DNA from: Candidatus Poribacteria bacterium
GTDB lineage: Bacteria > Poribacteria > WGA-4E > WGA-3G
Length of the DNA stretch: 64,000 bases
Assembly: GCA_022819945.1 (NCBI GenBank)
Contig: JAJEGI010000005.1
Coordinates: 62,001-126,000, forward strand
Direction: 5' to 3'
The notes beneath the pieces are model-generated. The model was given only the letters and a program-made list of their open reading frames with translations. It did no database searches and was not told the origin of the DNA. The position numbers were made by a program, and so were the translations under genes. This document shows, piece by piece, positions 1 to 9,235 of this stretch (the first letter of the stretch is position 1; each line of letters starts with the position of its first letter).

Positions 1-242
1 GATTGGAGCAATGCCTCAGCATCTTCTCTTGACACCTGATGTGATCTGTTAAGGGCTGCTAAAACTTGTGTAGGTTGGCCCGTTGGTTCAGGTTTTGGTG
101 AATCTGGTAGGGTTTCAAGACTTGCTGTTGAAAGATGTGATTTCCGAATGAGGTATTCCAAGTACCGCTTCAATTCTTCTATCTCGGAAGCGGATAATTT
201 CTCGACAGTATTAAGCACCCATTTTTTTGTTGTAATTGACAC
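1..242 (-). CDS. Partial small protein, antitoxin-like, cut by window edge
   Basis: An open frame runs off the left edge on the minus strand, starting at a GTG (242-240) behind a strong GGAGGAAAA ribosome site. The 80 visible residues begin MSITTKKWVLNTVEKLSASE and continue with a charged helix rich in Glu, Leu, Lys and Arg, a Pro/Ser linker, and a second helix with the pattern SREDAEALLQ. This resembles small helical antitoxin-like proteins that keep a SREDAEALLQ-type segment near the C terminus, but no catalytic motif is visible and the partner toxin, if any, lies outside the window. Function is not assigned. The ribosome site and clean frame make a real gene likely. Confidence 0.5.
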   Translation of the reverse strand, partial: MSITTKKWVLNTVEKLSASEIEELKRYLEYLIRKSHLSTASLETLPDSPKPEPTGQPTQVLAALNRSHQVSREDAEALLQ

Positions 243-437
243 GGTTTTCCTCCTTTTTCCGTGATGCACCGGAGCTTACTAAAAGTTGGTCACACGGCGA
301 TCTTCACGAACTTGCTGTACATTCTATCAGAATTTGCCGTCCGTGTCAATGTTTTTCGGTTTTTATGGGAACTTATCACATACGGATATTGCTGGAGACA
401 ACTGTATTCTGCTGAAAAAAGTCCCGGTTGTTTTCTC

Positions 438-466
438 TTGACGGTGTGTAAAAAAGATGGTATCTT
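438..466 (+). promoter_or_regulatory. Sigma-70-type promoter for the first sulfatase
   Basis: TTGACG (438-443) and TATCTT (461-466) are separated by 17 bases and lie about 40 bases upstream of the sulfatase start at 505. The hexamers and spacing fit the vegetative sigma factor consensus. No operator-like repeat is seen next to it. Confidence 0.5.
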
Positions 467-504
467 AGAGGAAATTGGCAATTTTCTCATGATATAGGAA
501 CACC

Positions 505-1917
505 ATGCTTTCAAAACAACACCCCAATCTTCTCATCATCATGTCCGATGAGCACGCACCGATGTACAGCGGTCCCTACGGACATCCGCTCGTCCAAACG
601 CCTCACATGGACAGGCTCGCTGAAGACGGTGTCACCTTCACGAACGCTTATTGCAATTCACCGCTCTGTATGCCCTCTCGGATGTCGTTTATGACGGGTC
701 AGTATATCCACAAAATCGGCGCGTGGGACAACGCTGCACCGTTGCGTCCAGATGCTGTTACATGGGCACACAGCCTACGCGCAGTAGGCTACGATGTTGT
801 GCTTTCGGGAAAACAACACTTCGGCGGTATGGATCAGCTCCACGGATTTCGCGCCCAACTCGCCCGCGACCTACACGCAGAACGGCAGCATGGACTTACC
901 GACTGGGATAACGGCACGCCGCCCACAAAGCGTCCATGGCAAGGTCTCACACAGGCTCGTCCCGGAACAACTGTCGAGATTGAAGTTGATGACCTCGCAG
1001 AAGCAGAGGCACTAACGTATCTCCGAGACCCAGCACGGCAGGAACAGCCGTGGGCACTCAATGTCTCATTTATCGCACCCCATTTCCCCCTCATCGTGCC
1101 ACAGCGATTTTGGGACCTCTATCCGCTTGATGAGATTGATCTCCCTGACATTCCAGACGGACACCTCGAAAACCAGCATCCCGTCTACCAACGGATGCGA
1201 CGTATGTTCGGGTGTGTTGACTTTCCAGAGGAACTCGTCCGTCGCGGGAGAGCAGGCTATTATGGACTGATTACCTATCTCGACGAAAAAATTGGAAACC
1301 TACTCAAGACGCTTGAGGAAACCGGACAGTCGGAGGATACAATCGTCATCTATACCAGCGACCACGGCGAAATGAACGGCGAGCACGGTATGTGGCGGAA
1401 ATCAAATTTCTATGAAGCATCTGCTCGCGTCCCGCTACAAATCATGTTCCCTGACGAGATGGCTGCGGGTAGACAGTTTGATGAAGTCGTTTCGCTTGTG
1501 GATTTAACGGCGACGATTGTTGATATGGCAGGCGCGCAGCCTGTTTCTCAACTTGATGGGGATAGTCTGTTGCCTTTGATGCAGCGCACCAAAAGGGACT
1601 GGAAAGATTTCGCGTTTTCCGAATACCTTGCACACGGTGTTGAGCGTCCAATGGCGATGCTGCGGAAGGGACAATATAAATTCAACTATAGCCTCGGCGA
1701 CCCACCAGAACTTTACGACATCGCCGAAGATCCGGACGAATTTCTGAATCTCGCCACTGACGAGGCATATCAAACGATTTGCCGAGAACTTGAGGCGCAA
1801 CTGTTGGCAGAGTGGGATCCTGTTGAAATTGAAAAGCAGGTTCGAGCGAGTCAAAAAGCCCGCATTCTGATAGATCAAGTCACTGGAGGGCAATGGAGAA
1901 AGCCTCCTGATAAATAA
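505..1917 (+). CDS. Sulfatase (formylglycine-dependent, type I)
   Basis: A 470-residue type I sulfatase that hydrolyses sulfate esters. The N-terminal metal-binding part is visible as NLLIIMSDEH (residues 8-17). The signature C55-M-P-S-R is the C-x-P-S-R motif whose cysteine is converted to formylglycine. A later YTSDHGEMNGEHG segment holds the conserved Asp and His of the second metal-site motif. The overall pattern is closest to choline-sulfatase-like and planctomycete sulfatases, and the substrate cannot be read from sequence. There is no signal peptide, so a cytoplasmic location is likely unless export differs. A promoter lies upstream, and the gene converges on the metallophosphatase gene with a hairpin between them. 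Confidence 0.88.
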   Translation: MLSKQHPNLLIIMSDEHAPMYSGPYGHPLVQTPHMDRLAEDGVTFTNAYCNSPLCMPSRMSFMTGQYIHKIGAWDNAAPLRPDAVTWAHSLRAVGYDVVLSGKQHFGGMDQLHGFRAQLARDLHAERQHGLTDWDNGTPPTKRPWQGLTQARPGTTVEIEVDDLAEAEALTYLRDPARQEQPWALNVSFIAPHFPLIVPQRFWDLYPLDEIDLPDIPDGHLENQHPVYQRMRRMFGCVDFPEELVRRGRAGYYGLITYLDEKIGNLLKTLEETGQSEDTIVIYTSDHGEMNGEHGMWRKSNFYEASARVPLQIMFPDEMAAGRQFDEVVSLVDLTATIVDMAGAQPVSQLDGDSLLPLMQRTKRDWKDFAFSEYLAHGVERPMAMLRKGQYKFNYSLGDPPELYDIAEDPDEFLNLATDEAYQTICRELEAQLLAEWDPVEIEKQVRASQKARILIDQVTGGQWRKPPDK

Positions 1918-1946
1918 CGGAGAGCGAGTGGAAGGATTATGTTGGC

Positions 1947-1989
1947 AGGCTGGAAGAATGGATGGGAGCGAACAATACACTTCCAGCCT
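1947..1989. terminator. Hairpin between convergent genes
   Basis: The inverted repeat AGGCTGGAAG / CTTCCAGCCT (arms 1947-1956 and 1980-1989, with a 23-base loop) sits between the sulfatase stop at 1917 and the convergent gene ending at 2022, and is followed by a T-rich stretch. It could terminate transcription from the left. The long loop makes it a weak terminator candidate, and it may instead be a dispersed repeat. Confidence 0.4.
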
Positions 1990-2021
1990 TCCAGCCTTTC
2001 TGTTTTATTGTAGATGTGAAA

Positions 2022-4895
2022 TTATTTCATAATGACCATCTTGCGAGTCGCTGATGAATCAGGTGTACTCAACTGGTAGAAATAAACGCCTGAAGCGAGT
2101 CGTTCACCCAAATCGTTACGTCCATCCCAATAAGCAGCACGTGACTTCCCGATGTAATACCCTGCCTGTTGGAATCCGAGGTCCAAATGCCGGACGAGTT
2201 GACCCGCAGCCGAATAGATACGAATCGTGACTTCCGCGTCGTTTGCCAACTGATACGGTAACCACGTTTCTGGGTTGAACGGGTTCGGATAATTCGCAAG
2301 TAGGACAGTCTGTTTCGGGATGAGGTCAGCAGATGTGAGCCGGAGTTCGGTGAACGCGCGGTGGATGTCTGTTGCACTGATTTCGTGTTGGAGTGTTTGA
2401 ATCAGTTCCCCGGTGGTATCACGTACTTTGATCGTCAGCGTATCACCAACAGAGACAACAGCTTGACGGTTCATATCTGCCCAAGTGGCGTGGAAGCTGT
2501 TAGCGGCAGCCGCTTCGGCAACTCTGGTGTGCCCGTTATAGATAGTGAGTGTCACGCCACTGATGCCTTCAAGCTGCGCACGTAAGACAAATGCCCACGT
2601 ATTCCGGACAGATGCCAATGTCGGTGCCGCTGCGGCAGTCGGTGTTGTATTTTGCCACGCGCTCCCTGTAAAACTGACAACCTTCGGGGCGGTAACATTG
2701 ACAATATAGCCTTTCCCACCTTCAATCGGAAACCCATTACCGGTAGAGTTTGCCGTGAATCCGATAAACTGTCCATCGGTAGTATTATATTCAATAACAG
2801 TCGTCGCACCCGTTTTTTCCATGAAGGAACGCGCTGTATGAGGTGTATCTGGCATGAGCGGTAAGTTGATCATGTTCAAACCCTCACTGAGTGCTATATC
2901 AAACGCGTTCTCGGCTGCCACCGGCACAACCAGACTATCAGTACGGAATGCAAGGTTCTGAATGCGTTCATCGTTTTCGGGACCAATATCTGCCATAGCA
3001 AACGGTGTTTCAGCGAAGTTCGCCGCGAGATATTCCGCAAGCGCATCTTGCTCTGTACCAGGACCAGTGAAGGTCGCTTGTCCGCCGGACTGTTCCTCTG
3101 TCATCACTTCAGTGAGATCAACGCGATGCGTATTCGGGAAATTAGCATACGGATAGTCGTCTCCACCATCAACAAGGAAGGTGATCGTGACCATTCGGAA
3201 AGTCCGATCTACATCTCCCACGATTTCGCCATTCTGAGCAATTGTGTCTGTCGGATTTCCATCCGTGTCAGTAATGACAAGCGACTGAACCCTTGAACCC
3301 GCCGGCAATGAAGTATCAAAGCTGAACGCCATTCCTGCGATTTGCGGGAAACGTCCGGGCGTTGAACCACCACCAGAGGCAGCGACTGTGTGTTCAATGA
3401 CTTCAAGCAGTTCCGCTGCACTTAGCGTTAAAAGCGTCAATCCGTTGTTGAATCGGAGCGTATTTTCGATGTCAATCTGTGAAATCTGACCTTCGGTTTT
3501 ACCAACTAAACCGTTCGCGGGTGGCGGGAGCAATTTGCCATAGGCAGCTACGCCAATCGGTGCACGAATGCCTCCGCCGTTTTTCAAAGACACAACGACG
3601 CTCGGGTCAACCCGTTTCCCCGCAGCAAGGTTTGCATCAGCGATTAAGTTACCGATGTTTGTTTCCTCTGTGCGGATAGAACCGCGGTTCCCGTTCAGAT
3701 AGACACTCGTTTGTCCAAAAATATTGCCATCCTTTTCAGTTACGATATTCCGGACTGCTTCCGTAATTTCAACCACACGTGCTGCAGGTTCGGCATTGCC
3801 AGTATCCACAACACCTTGTGCGTCGGTGACGAATGCTCCGCTAACTGTAGCGTCAATTGATTCGGCAACTAAGACACCTGATGCATCAAAATCGACGACT
3901 AACCGGCCAACGTATCGGTAGTTTCCATCTGTACCGACAATCGCAATTGGTTCACCTGTCGCGGATTGTGTCATGATCGGATAGGGGCGGTCTGCAGTAT
4001 CGCCGGAGTGAAGTCGATCTGTTTCATCTGCAAGAAGTGTATTTGAGCCGCCAGCAATGATAATATCGACATCTTTGACGTGTGTGGCGAGTGTCTCATC
4101 AAGGCTAATTTGTTGAAGGTGCCCGGTGAGAATAATCTTATTGATGCCAGTTGCTGTCAGTGCATCAACGGATTCTTGAACGATGGCTGCCAATGCCGCC
4201 ATATCATTCGGGTCTGCCGGGGCGATCCCAACATTCCCGGGTACAGAGAGGCTACCGAGCAGTGGCGTTGTTATACCGACAACCCCGACCTTTTCACCCG
4301 AAGCGGTCGTGATAACCACGCTCTTCGTAATACTATTCGGAATTGTGCTTGCTTCTTGTCCCGGATCAACAACGAGGGAGGCGAGGTTGCTGTCAGAACT
4401 AAAGTCTAAATTCGCGCTCAGAAATGGGAACGCTGCACCGACGTAATCTCTATCCGGTGCAATCAATCCAGCGAGGGTACCAGTGCCTGCGTCAAATTCG
4501 TGGTTACCGAGAGCACCTGCCATGAATCCCATCGCGTTAAGCATCAGAATATCGGCGCGCCCTGAACCTTCGCGTCCCAACACTTCACGGAGGCTCCCGT
4601 TATTCGCTGCTGCAAAAAACGGACCAGGAATATAACTATCGCCGGCACCAATGATAACTGTATTCTCAACTTCGGCTTTGAGCGCGTTCAGCACCGATGA
4701 GAAACGAGGCGCGTTTTCGAGTGCCTCAATGCCGCCCTCCATGTCTGCTGCATGGAGGAGTTGAAGCCTAAAACTCTCTTCGTTTTGAGAAAAAGCAGGT
4801 GTGAGAATACCTAACAGTAAAATCGAAAAAACTATTTTTGTAATGTGGGCTTTCAGCCCTGTAACATTCGGAACGAAAGGTTCCTTATTCTGCAT
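2022..4895 (-). CDS. Exported metallophosphatase (5'-nucleotidase / atypical alkaline phosphatase family) with C-terminal sorting-type tail
   Basis: A 957-residue exported protein. Residues 18-36 form a hydrophobic signal segment ending near AFS-Q. The calcineurin-like phosphoesterase core follows: LLHAADMEGG (47-55), GAGDSYIPGP (near 84-92), GNHEFD (130-135) and a later GGSNTLL segment. A 5'-nucleotidase C-terminal domain then contains the TNIGNLIADAN motif. The first motif (AAD-M-E instead of ND-x-H) and GGSNT (instead of GGHTH) match the atypical alkaline phosphatase branch rather than classical UshA. The last 90 residues begin YPNPFNPE and end in a FlgD-like beta fold (YWDGRNDLGERLASGVYFYQL), as in cell-surface proteins of Poribacteria and relatives. 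The start follows an AAGGAG site. A lipoprotein gene lies 16 bases upstream, so the two are probably co-transcribed. Confidence 0.85.
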   Translation of the reverse strand: MQNKEPFVPNVTGLKAHITKIVFSILLLGILTPAFSQNEESFRLQLLHAADMEGGIEALENAPRFSSVLNALKAEVENTVIIGAGDSYIPGPFFAAANNGSLREVLGREGSGRADILMLNAMGFMAGALGNHEFDAGTGTLAGLIAPDRDYVGAAFPFLSANLDFSSDSNLASLVVDPGQEASTIPNSITKSVVITTASGEKVGVVGITTPLLGSLSVPGNVGIAPADPNDMAALAAIVQESVDALTATGINKIILTGHLQQISLDETLATHVKDVDIIIAGGSNTLLADETDRLHSGDTADRPYPIMTQSATGEPIAIVGTDGNYRYVGRLVVDFDASGVLVAESIDATVSGAFVTDAQGVVDTGNAEPAARVVEITEAVRNIVTEKDGNIFGQTSVYLNGNRGSIRTEETNIGNLIADANLAAGKRVDPSVVVSLKNGGGIRAPIGVAAYGKLLPPPANGLVGKTEGQISQIDIENTLRFNNGLTLLTLSAAELLEVIEHTVAASGGGSTPGRFPQIAGMAFSFDTSLPAGSRVQSLVITDTDGNPTDTIAQNGEIVGDVDRTFRMVTITFLVDGGDDYPYANFPNTHRVDLTEVMTEEQSGGQATFTGPGTEQDALAEYLAANFAETPFAMADIGPENDERIQNLAFRTDSLVVPVAAENAFDIALSEGLNMINLPLMPDTPHTARSFMEKTGATTVIEYNTTDGQFIGFTANSTGNGFPIEGGKGYIVNVTAPKVVSFTGSAWQNTTPTAAAAPTLASVRNTWAFVLRAQLEGISGVTLTIYNGHTRVAEAAAANSFHATWADMNRQAVVSVGDTLTIKVRDTTGELIQTLQHEISATDIHRAFTELRLTSADLIPKQTVLLANYPNPFNPETWLPYQLANDAEVTIRIYSAAGQLVRHLDLGFQQAGYYIGKSRAAYWDGRNDLGERLASGVYFYQLSTPDSSATRKMVIMK

Positions 4896-4911
4896 CGGAA
4901 AATGCTCCTTA

Positions 4912-5889
4912 TTAGAGAATTGATTTTAATGCTCCCCAAGATGTTAATTGGCCTAAGGGGTTTTCAAAACCTCCATTCAAATTGTTTGCAATACGAATCT
5001 CTTGGAGGCTAAATGCTTCGTCATGCCATTCGGTGATACGCCATTCACCATCTCTTTTTTTCAAGATAAACAAATTGTCACCTTCCGCGTACCATCCGGT
5101 GAATCCACCTTCAAGTGATTTACCATCTGCCACAAAACCTTGAATTCGGTAGTGATTCCGGACCTCTGCTGTGCCATCTTCATTCATCGAAATTTCCGGC
5201 GGAGAAGATAGTTCTATCTCAATGTCTTGAAACTGATCAAAGACACGAATAGCAGAATCACGTTCCTCTCGGATATCGTCGAACACAAGATCGTCTGTTT
5301 TATCACCATCAGTTCCCATGTCTGAGGCGTAGCGGAATTCTTGAGGCCAATAGACACTCAGATAGGTCTCTATAGATTCAGTCTCATAACCTTCACGCCA
5401 CCTGTCTAAAACGCCAGAAATCGCTAACAGTTCCTCCGTTGATATCTCCCCTATCTTCCCGCTCATACCGTTAATGAAAAACATTTCTCGAGGTGGATTG
5501 AGTTCTACCTCAATGTTCTCGCGACCTGTAGACCACGTTATATCGCAATTAATCGACAGAATAGGAAGCGGAACATTATCAAACGCTCCGGAAGGCACTC
5601 GCACTCGCCGGGCAGAATACCGCAGGGTCACAACCTCACCGTCCTGAGACCATGGTTCCACTTCTAGGGCAGTGTCTGGTTCCAAAAGTTTAGAATCTAT
5701 TTGAATATTGACGGGAGTTTGAGAAAAGATGACTTCGACTGAAGCTTGCCAGTGTGTGTCATCGGCAGTTATCTTAGGTGGGTTAATTTTGGCAATCCGA
5801 GCAGCGTCATCACCCTCACTACAGCTAATGACACATAAAATTGTTGCCAGCAGTAAAATAACGCAAAACTTTCTAAGTATTGAATACAC
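4912..5889 (-). CDS. Putative lipoprotein with NTF2-like region
   Basis: A 325-residue protein with a hydrophobic N terminus and a lipobox ending at C23 (VISC-SEG), so probably a lipoprotein anchored in a membrane. After an N-terminal beta-rich region, residues from about 150 to 290 have the spacing of an NTF2/SnoaL-like fold (ELLAISGVLDRWREGYE, then YLSVYWPQEF, then LKKRDGEWRITEWHDEAF). That fold is common in small accessory domains and gives no specific reaction. The start has a strong AGGAGGAA site (5894-5901) and a promoter upstream. It precedes the metallophosphatase in one transcription unit, so the two may act together at the cell surface. Function is unassigned. Confidence 0.7.
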   Translation of the reverse strand: MYSILRKFCVILLLATILCVISCSEGDDAARIAKINPPKITADDTHWQASVEVIFSQTPVNIQIDSKLLEPDTALEVEPWSQDGEVVTLRYSARRVRVPSGAFDNVPLPILSINCDITWSTGRENIEVELNPPREMFFINGMSGKIGEISTEELLAISGVLDRWREGYETESIETYLSVYWPQEFRYASDMGTDGDKTDDLVFDDIREERDSAIRVFDQFQDIEIELSSPPEISMNEDGTAEVRNHYRIQGFVADGKSLEGGFTGWYAEGDNLFILKKRDGEWRITEWHDEAFSLQEIRIANNLNGGFENPLGQLTSWGALKSIL

Positions 5890-5911
5890 AATGTTCCTCC
5901 TATTTTTTTAT

Positions 5912-5940
5912 ATCCTACACCATTTGCGCCAGAAAATCAA
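5912..5940 (-). promoter_or_regulatory. Promoter for lipoprotein-metallophosphatase unit
   Basis: Read on the minus strand, TTGATT (5940-5935) and TAGGAT (5917-5912) are separated by 17 bases, followed by the ribosome site of the lipoprotein gene. The -35 box is a fair match and the -10 box is weaker. Confidence 0.4.
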
Positions 5941-6008
5941 CCTATTTTCCTATACCGTCCTGTTGAGATACGGAAAACTAAATGGCCCTATCATGCCTCT
6001 ATTTTACC

Positions 6009-6037
6009 TTGAAGGATCTACCGAAATATGCTACGCT
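6009..6037 (+). promoter_or_regulatory. Promoter for the second sulfatase
   Basis: TTGAAG (6009-6014) and TACGCT (6032-6037) are 17 bases apart and about 30 bases upstream of the ATG at 6069. The match is moderate but the position is suitable. Confidence 0.35.
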
Positions 6038-6068
6038 GTAGACATCACAAATCGGAGGAAATATTTTG

Positions 6069-7490
6069 ATGTCTCGTTCAATCGAAAAACGTCCCAATCT
6101 TGTCTATGTCTTCGCAGATCAACTCCGTTACCAGTCGTGCGGCTATGCTGGCGATACCCGCGCACGCACACCAAATATTGATCGGCTTGCGACAGAGGGT
6201 GCGGATTTCTGCAACGCTGTCTCTGGCAGTCCGATGTGCGCACCCTATCGCGCCTCGCTCTTCACCGGCAAATACGCCAGTAGCACCGGTATGGCGATTA
6301 ATGAACTCCGCATGAATCCAAATCACGACTGCTTCGGGCATGTTTTGCATCGAAACGGGTACCAGACAAGTTACATCGGGAAATGGCATCTGTGGGCAAA
6401 TCAATTGGGAAGACACAACGATCCGAGGAATTCCTATATTCCACCCGGAGCGCATCGACTCGGTTTCGATGGGGAGTGGTCGGCTTACAATTTCCATCAT
6501 CTCTATTTTGACACGTATTATCACAAGGACTCGCCTGAAAAGATCGTGCTGCCAGGATATGAACCGGATGGACAGACCGATATGGCAATTGATTATCTAC
6601 AAAGGGCATCAACAGCAGACGACCCTTTCGCGCTTTTCCTCTCAATCGGGACACCCCACGATCCGTGGACCCAAGACAACGTCCCCGCTGCCGATTATGA
6701 GATGTTCCGAGACATTGACTTTCCGCTACCACCCAACTATCGTGATGAAAACGACCCTTACGGTGATACGTGGGCAATTATGTCCCCTGAACAAAGGTCT
6801 CAGTTACCTGAATGGATGCGCGTCTATTACGCAATGACAACCAATCTGGATCGGAATATCGGGCGATTGCTACAGGCTGTTGATGATCTCGGATTGCGCG
6901 ACGATACCATCTTTGTTTTCACCTCCGATCACGGTGAAATGTTTGGTGCCCAAGGTCGCCGAGCAAAGAATATCTTTTATGAGGAAGCAGTCCGCGTTCC
7001 GTTTCTGATGAGATGGCAGGGGCAAATTCCAGGGGGGCACATCTCAGACGCATGCCTGAATACGCCAGACATCATGCCGACGCTGCTATCCATGCTGGAT
7101 CTGCCAATTCCAGAGGACGTTGAAGGCACTGATTTAAGCAACGCTGCATTCAACCAACCCACCGATGAACCCGATGCAGCATTCATGCAAGGCATGGGAT
7201 GTACCGCGAAATGGGAAGACGGCTATGAGTGGCGAGCACTTCGCACAAAGCAACACACGTACGCTGTCCACCGTCCAGACCGAAGTGAGAAACTTTTCGA
7301 TAATCTCACCGATCCGTTCCAAACCCGTAATTTGATTGATGCACCTGAAGCAACCGAACTCCGAAAACAGTTCCGAGCAATGTTAAAGCACCGTATGGAT
7401 ACACTTAACGACACCTTTGAGGCGTGTACGTGGTATCGCGATAATTGGACCGAGGATCGGGTTATCCTCCGAACTGCAACGCTAACCTAA
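6069..7490 (+). CDS. Sulfatase (type I, CAPYR variant)
   Basis: A 473-residue sulfatase starting at the ATG behind GGAGGA (6056-6061), rather than at the TTG just before it. NLVYVFADQLR opens the fold. The formylglycine site is C57-A-P-Y-R, where the usual Ser/Ala at the fourth position is Tyr. The distal motif FTSDHGEMFG is intact, as are the Lys-rich middle (IGKWHLW) and the GTPHDPW segment. The C-x-P-x-R core needed for cysteine modification is kept. The protein differs clearly in sequence from the sulfatase at 505, so the two are not recent duplicates and probably act on different sulfate esters. No signal peptide is visible. It precedes a D-threonine aldolase-like gene by 53 bases. Confidence 0.87.
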   Translation: MSRSIEKRPNLVYVFADQLRYQSCGYAGDTRARTPNIDRLATEGADFCNAVSGSPMCAPYRASLFTGKYASSTGMAINELRMNPNHDCFGHVLHRNGYQTSYIGKWHLWANQLGRHNDPRNSYIPPGAHRLGFDGEWSAYNFHHLYFDTYYHKDSPEKIVLPGYEPDGQTDMAIDYLQRASTADDPFALFLSIGTPHDPWTQDNVPAADYEMFRDIDFPLPPNYRDENDPYGDTWAIMSPEQRSQLPEWMRVYYAMTTNLDRNIGRLLQAVDDLGLRDDTIFVFTSDHGEMFGAQGRRAKNIFYEEAVRVPFLMRWQGQIPGGHISDACLNTPDIMPTLLSMLDLPIPEDVEGTDLSNAAFNQPTDEPDAAFMQGMGCTAKWEDGYEWRALRTKQHTYAVHRPDRSEKLFDNLTDPFQTRNLIDAPEATELRKQFRAMLKHRMDTLNDTFEACTWYRDNWTEDRVILRTATLT

Positions 7491-7543
7491 ACGACAATTT
7501 TCAAAAGATACACGCGAATCCAAGTTTGATAAGGAGATAAGCC

Positions 7544-8653
7544 ATGGATAAGAGATACCGTATTCAGAACGCTGAGACGATACCGAGTCCGTCCCTTGTT
7601 GTCTATCTCGCGCAGGTGCAGCAGAACATTGAACATGCGATTGCTACCGTTAATGGGGATGTCTCGAAACTTAGGCCGCATGCGAAAACCCATAAAACCG
7701 CAGAGATTATCGCGATGGAGCGTGACGCGGGTATCCTTAAGCACAAGTGCGCGACGTTACGGGAAGCAGAGATGTTGGCACAGAACGGTATTCAGGATAT
7801 ACTGATTGCCTATCAGATGGTAGGCCCTAACGTCAACCGTTTCGTCTCGCTGCAGGGGCAATATCCCGACGCAGATTTCAAGGTCATTGTTGATCATACA
7901 GAAGCAGTGTCGGCACTCTCGGCAGAAGTGGCGAAGTTCGAATTAACGGTCAAAGTCATGCTCGATCTGGATGTAGGGATGAACCGCACAGGCATCCCCG
8001 TCGGCGATGCTGCTGTAGATGTCTACGCGCAGATTGAAGCGGCGGACGGATTACAACCGTGGGGATTGCACGTCTACGATGGACATATCCACGATGAAGA
8101 TGTCGCCGAGCGGAAAGCGTCCTGCGACGAAAGTCTCGTACAAGTAGCAGAGATGCAAGATAAACTTACTGCCAAAGGACTCGAAGTGCCATTGATTGTG
8201 ATGGGCGGTACGCCGACATTCCCGATCTATGCAGAGACACCGGGTGTAGAGGCATCGCCAGGGACATTCGTTTTCCATGACCACGGTTACACAACCCGTT
8301 ATCCCGATCTCGGTTTTACGCCTGCAGCTCTACTCCTGAGCCGTGTGATTAGTATCCCTACGCCACATCGGATTACCGTTGATTTAGGGCATAAAGCCAT
8401 CGCCGCGGATCCTGATGGCGTGCGGGGTGTCGTTTTGAACGTTGAAAATGCTGAGGTGAGCATGCAGCACGAGGAGCATTGGGCAATTAACGTCCCTGAC
8501 AGCACGCCTATGCACATCGGGCAAGAGATTTACGTCTGTCCGACGCATATCTGTCCGTGTGTCGCGCTGCATCCGTTTTACTATCTCGTAGATACCGATG
8601 GGTATTGTCGAGGCACATGGGAGGTCACAGCACGCAATCGGAGTGTTGCATGA
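7544..8653 (+). CDS. D-threonine aldolase / D-serine dehydratase-like enzyme (fold-type III PLP)
   Basis: A 369-residue fold-type III (alanine racemase-like) PLP enzyme. RPHAKTHK (residues 44-51) holds the lysine expected to bind PLP, most likely Lys48. The barrel follows with LDLDVGMNRTG and YDGHIHD. Near the C terminus HICPC supplies the His and Cys that bind the divalent metal in D-threonine aldolases and eukaryotic-type D-serine dehydratases. The reaction is therefore cleavage or dehydration of a D-beta-hydroxy amino acid, and the exact substrate is inferred only from the family. The start is set by AAGGAGATAAGCC directly before the ATG. The stop is UGA, one of several genes here that use UGA normally. 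Confidence 0.82.
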   Translation: MDKRYRIQNAETIPSPSLVVYLAQVQQNIEHAIATVNGDVSKLRPHAKTHKTAEIIAMERDAGILKHKCATLREAEMLAQNGIQDILIAYQMVGPNVNRFVSLQGQYPDADFKVIVDHTEAVSALSAEVAKFELTVKVMLDLDVGMNRTGIPVGDAAVDVYAQIEAADGLQPWGLHVYDGHIHDEDVAERKASCDESLVQVAEMQDKLTAKGLEVPLIVMGGTPTFPIYAETPGVEASPGTFVFHDHGYTTRYPDLGFTPAALLLSRVISIPTPHRITVDLGHKAIAADPDGVRGVVLNVENAEVSMQHEEHWAINVPDSTPMHIGQEIYVCPTHICPCVALHPFYYLVDTDGYCRGTWEVTARNRSVA

Positions 8654-8707
8654 AAGGAATCTGTAGCGAGTGTATTGCTCGTGGCGACGAGTATATTGCA
8701 CGGCGAA

Positions 8708-9235
8708 TCAGAGGTACCCAGAGTTAATCAGTATATTTGCTAAATGCTTTTCGCCGCCACACTTTCCTCTCAAGACTAGCAAATTCTTCCCGCGGAATCT
8801 CACTCTGAGTTGTTTAAGCCCTCTGGGATTACTCCACTTGATGTCTTTGCCGTGGAATAAGATTGGACAGTATTCAGTTCGCGAAATACTCGTTGCTGAG
8901 GCAATTTGCTCAGCGAATTTCAGGCTGTTTTCTAATTGTTCTACGACATCAGATTCTCTAGCAGTACCGCTCTTAAGTTCAATAGGCACTGCTACAAGTC
9001 TTTTTTCTGTGTTAATGAAAAAGAGAAGCCGATCACATCGCTTTTCATTCTTCTTTTGAAAATCAAATTCATTTTCCACGTGGACTACGATTCGTTCAGA
9101 CGGTACGTCCTCCATATCCACGGTACAACCTTCGCCGCTACAGGAGTTAATCAAGTTATCTTTATTGATTTGTCTCCGAATTTCACCAAAAACCTGACGC
9201 TCATTCACTGGTATTGTCGCCTTCCGTTTCCTCAA
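8708..9235 (-). CDS. PD-(D/E)XK nuclease-like protein paired with ATPase
   Basis: A 175-residue protein whose 5' end overlaps the upstream ATPase gene by 35 bases. A GTG at 9208 overlapping the ATPase stop is an alternative start. Residues 66-90 read RCDRLLFF..., then VPIELKSG. D68 followed by E86-x-K88 is the spacing of a PD-(D/E)XK nuclease core, and a helix beginning ESDVVEQLENSLKFAEQI follows, as in that fold. No named family is recognised. The tight overlap means translation is coupled to the ATPase, and ATPase-nuclease pairs of this kind are common in phage defence and abortive infection. The defence role is inference; the DxnExK pattern is visible. Confidence 0.6.
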   Translation of the reverse strand: MRKRKATIPVNERQVFGEIRRQINKDNLINSCSGEGCTVDMEDVPSERIVVHVENEFDFQKKNEKRCDRLLFFINTEKRLVAVPIELKSGTARESDVVEQLENSLKFAEQIASATSISRTEYCPILFHGKDIKWSNPRGLKQLRVRFRGKNLLVLRGKCGGEKHLANILINSGYL

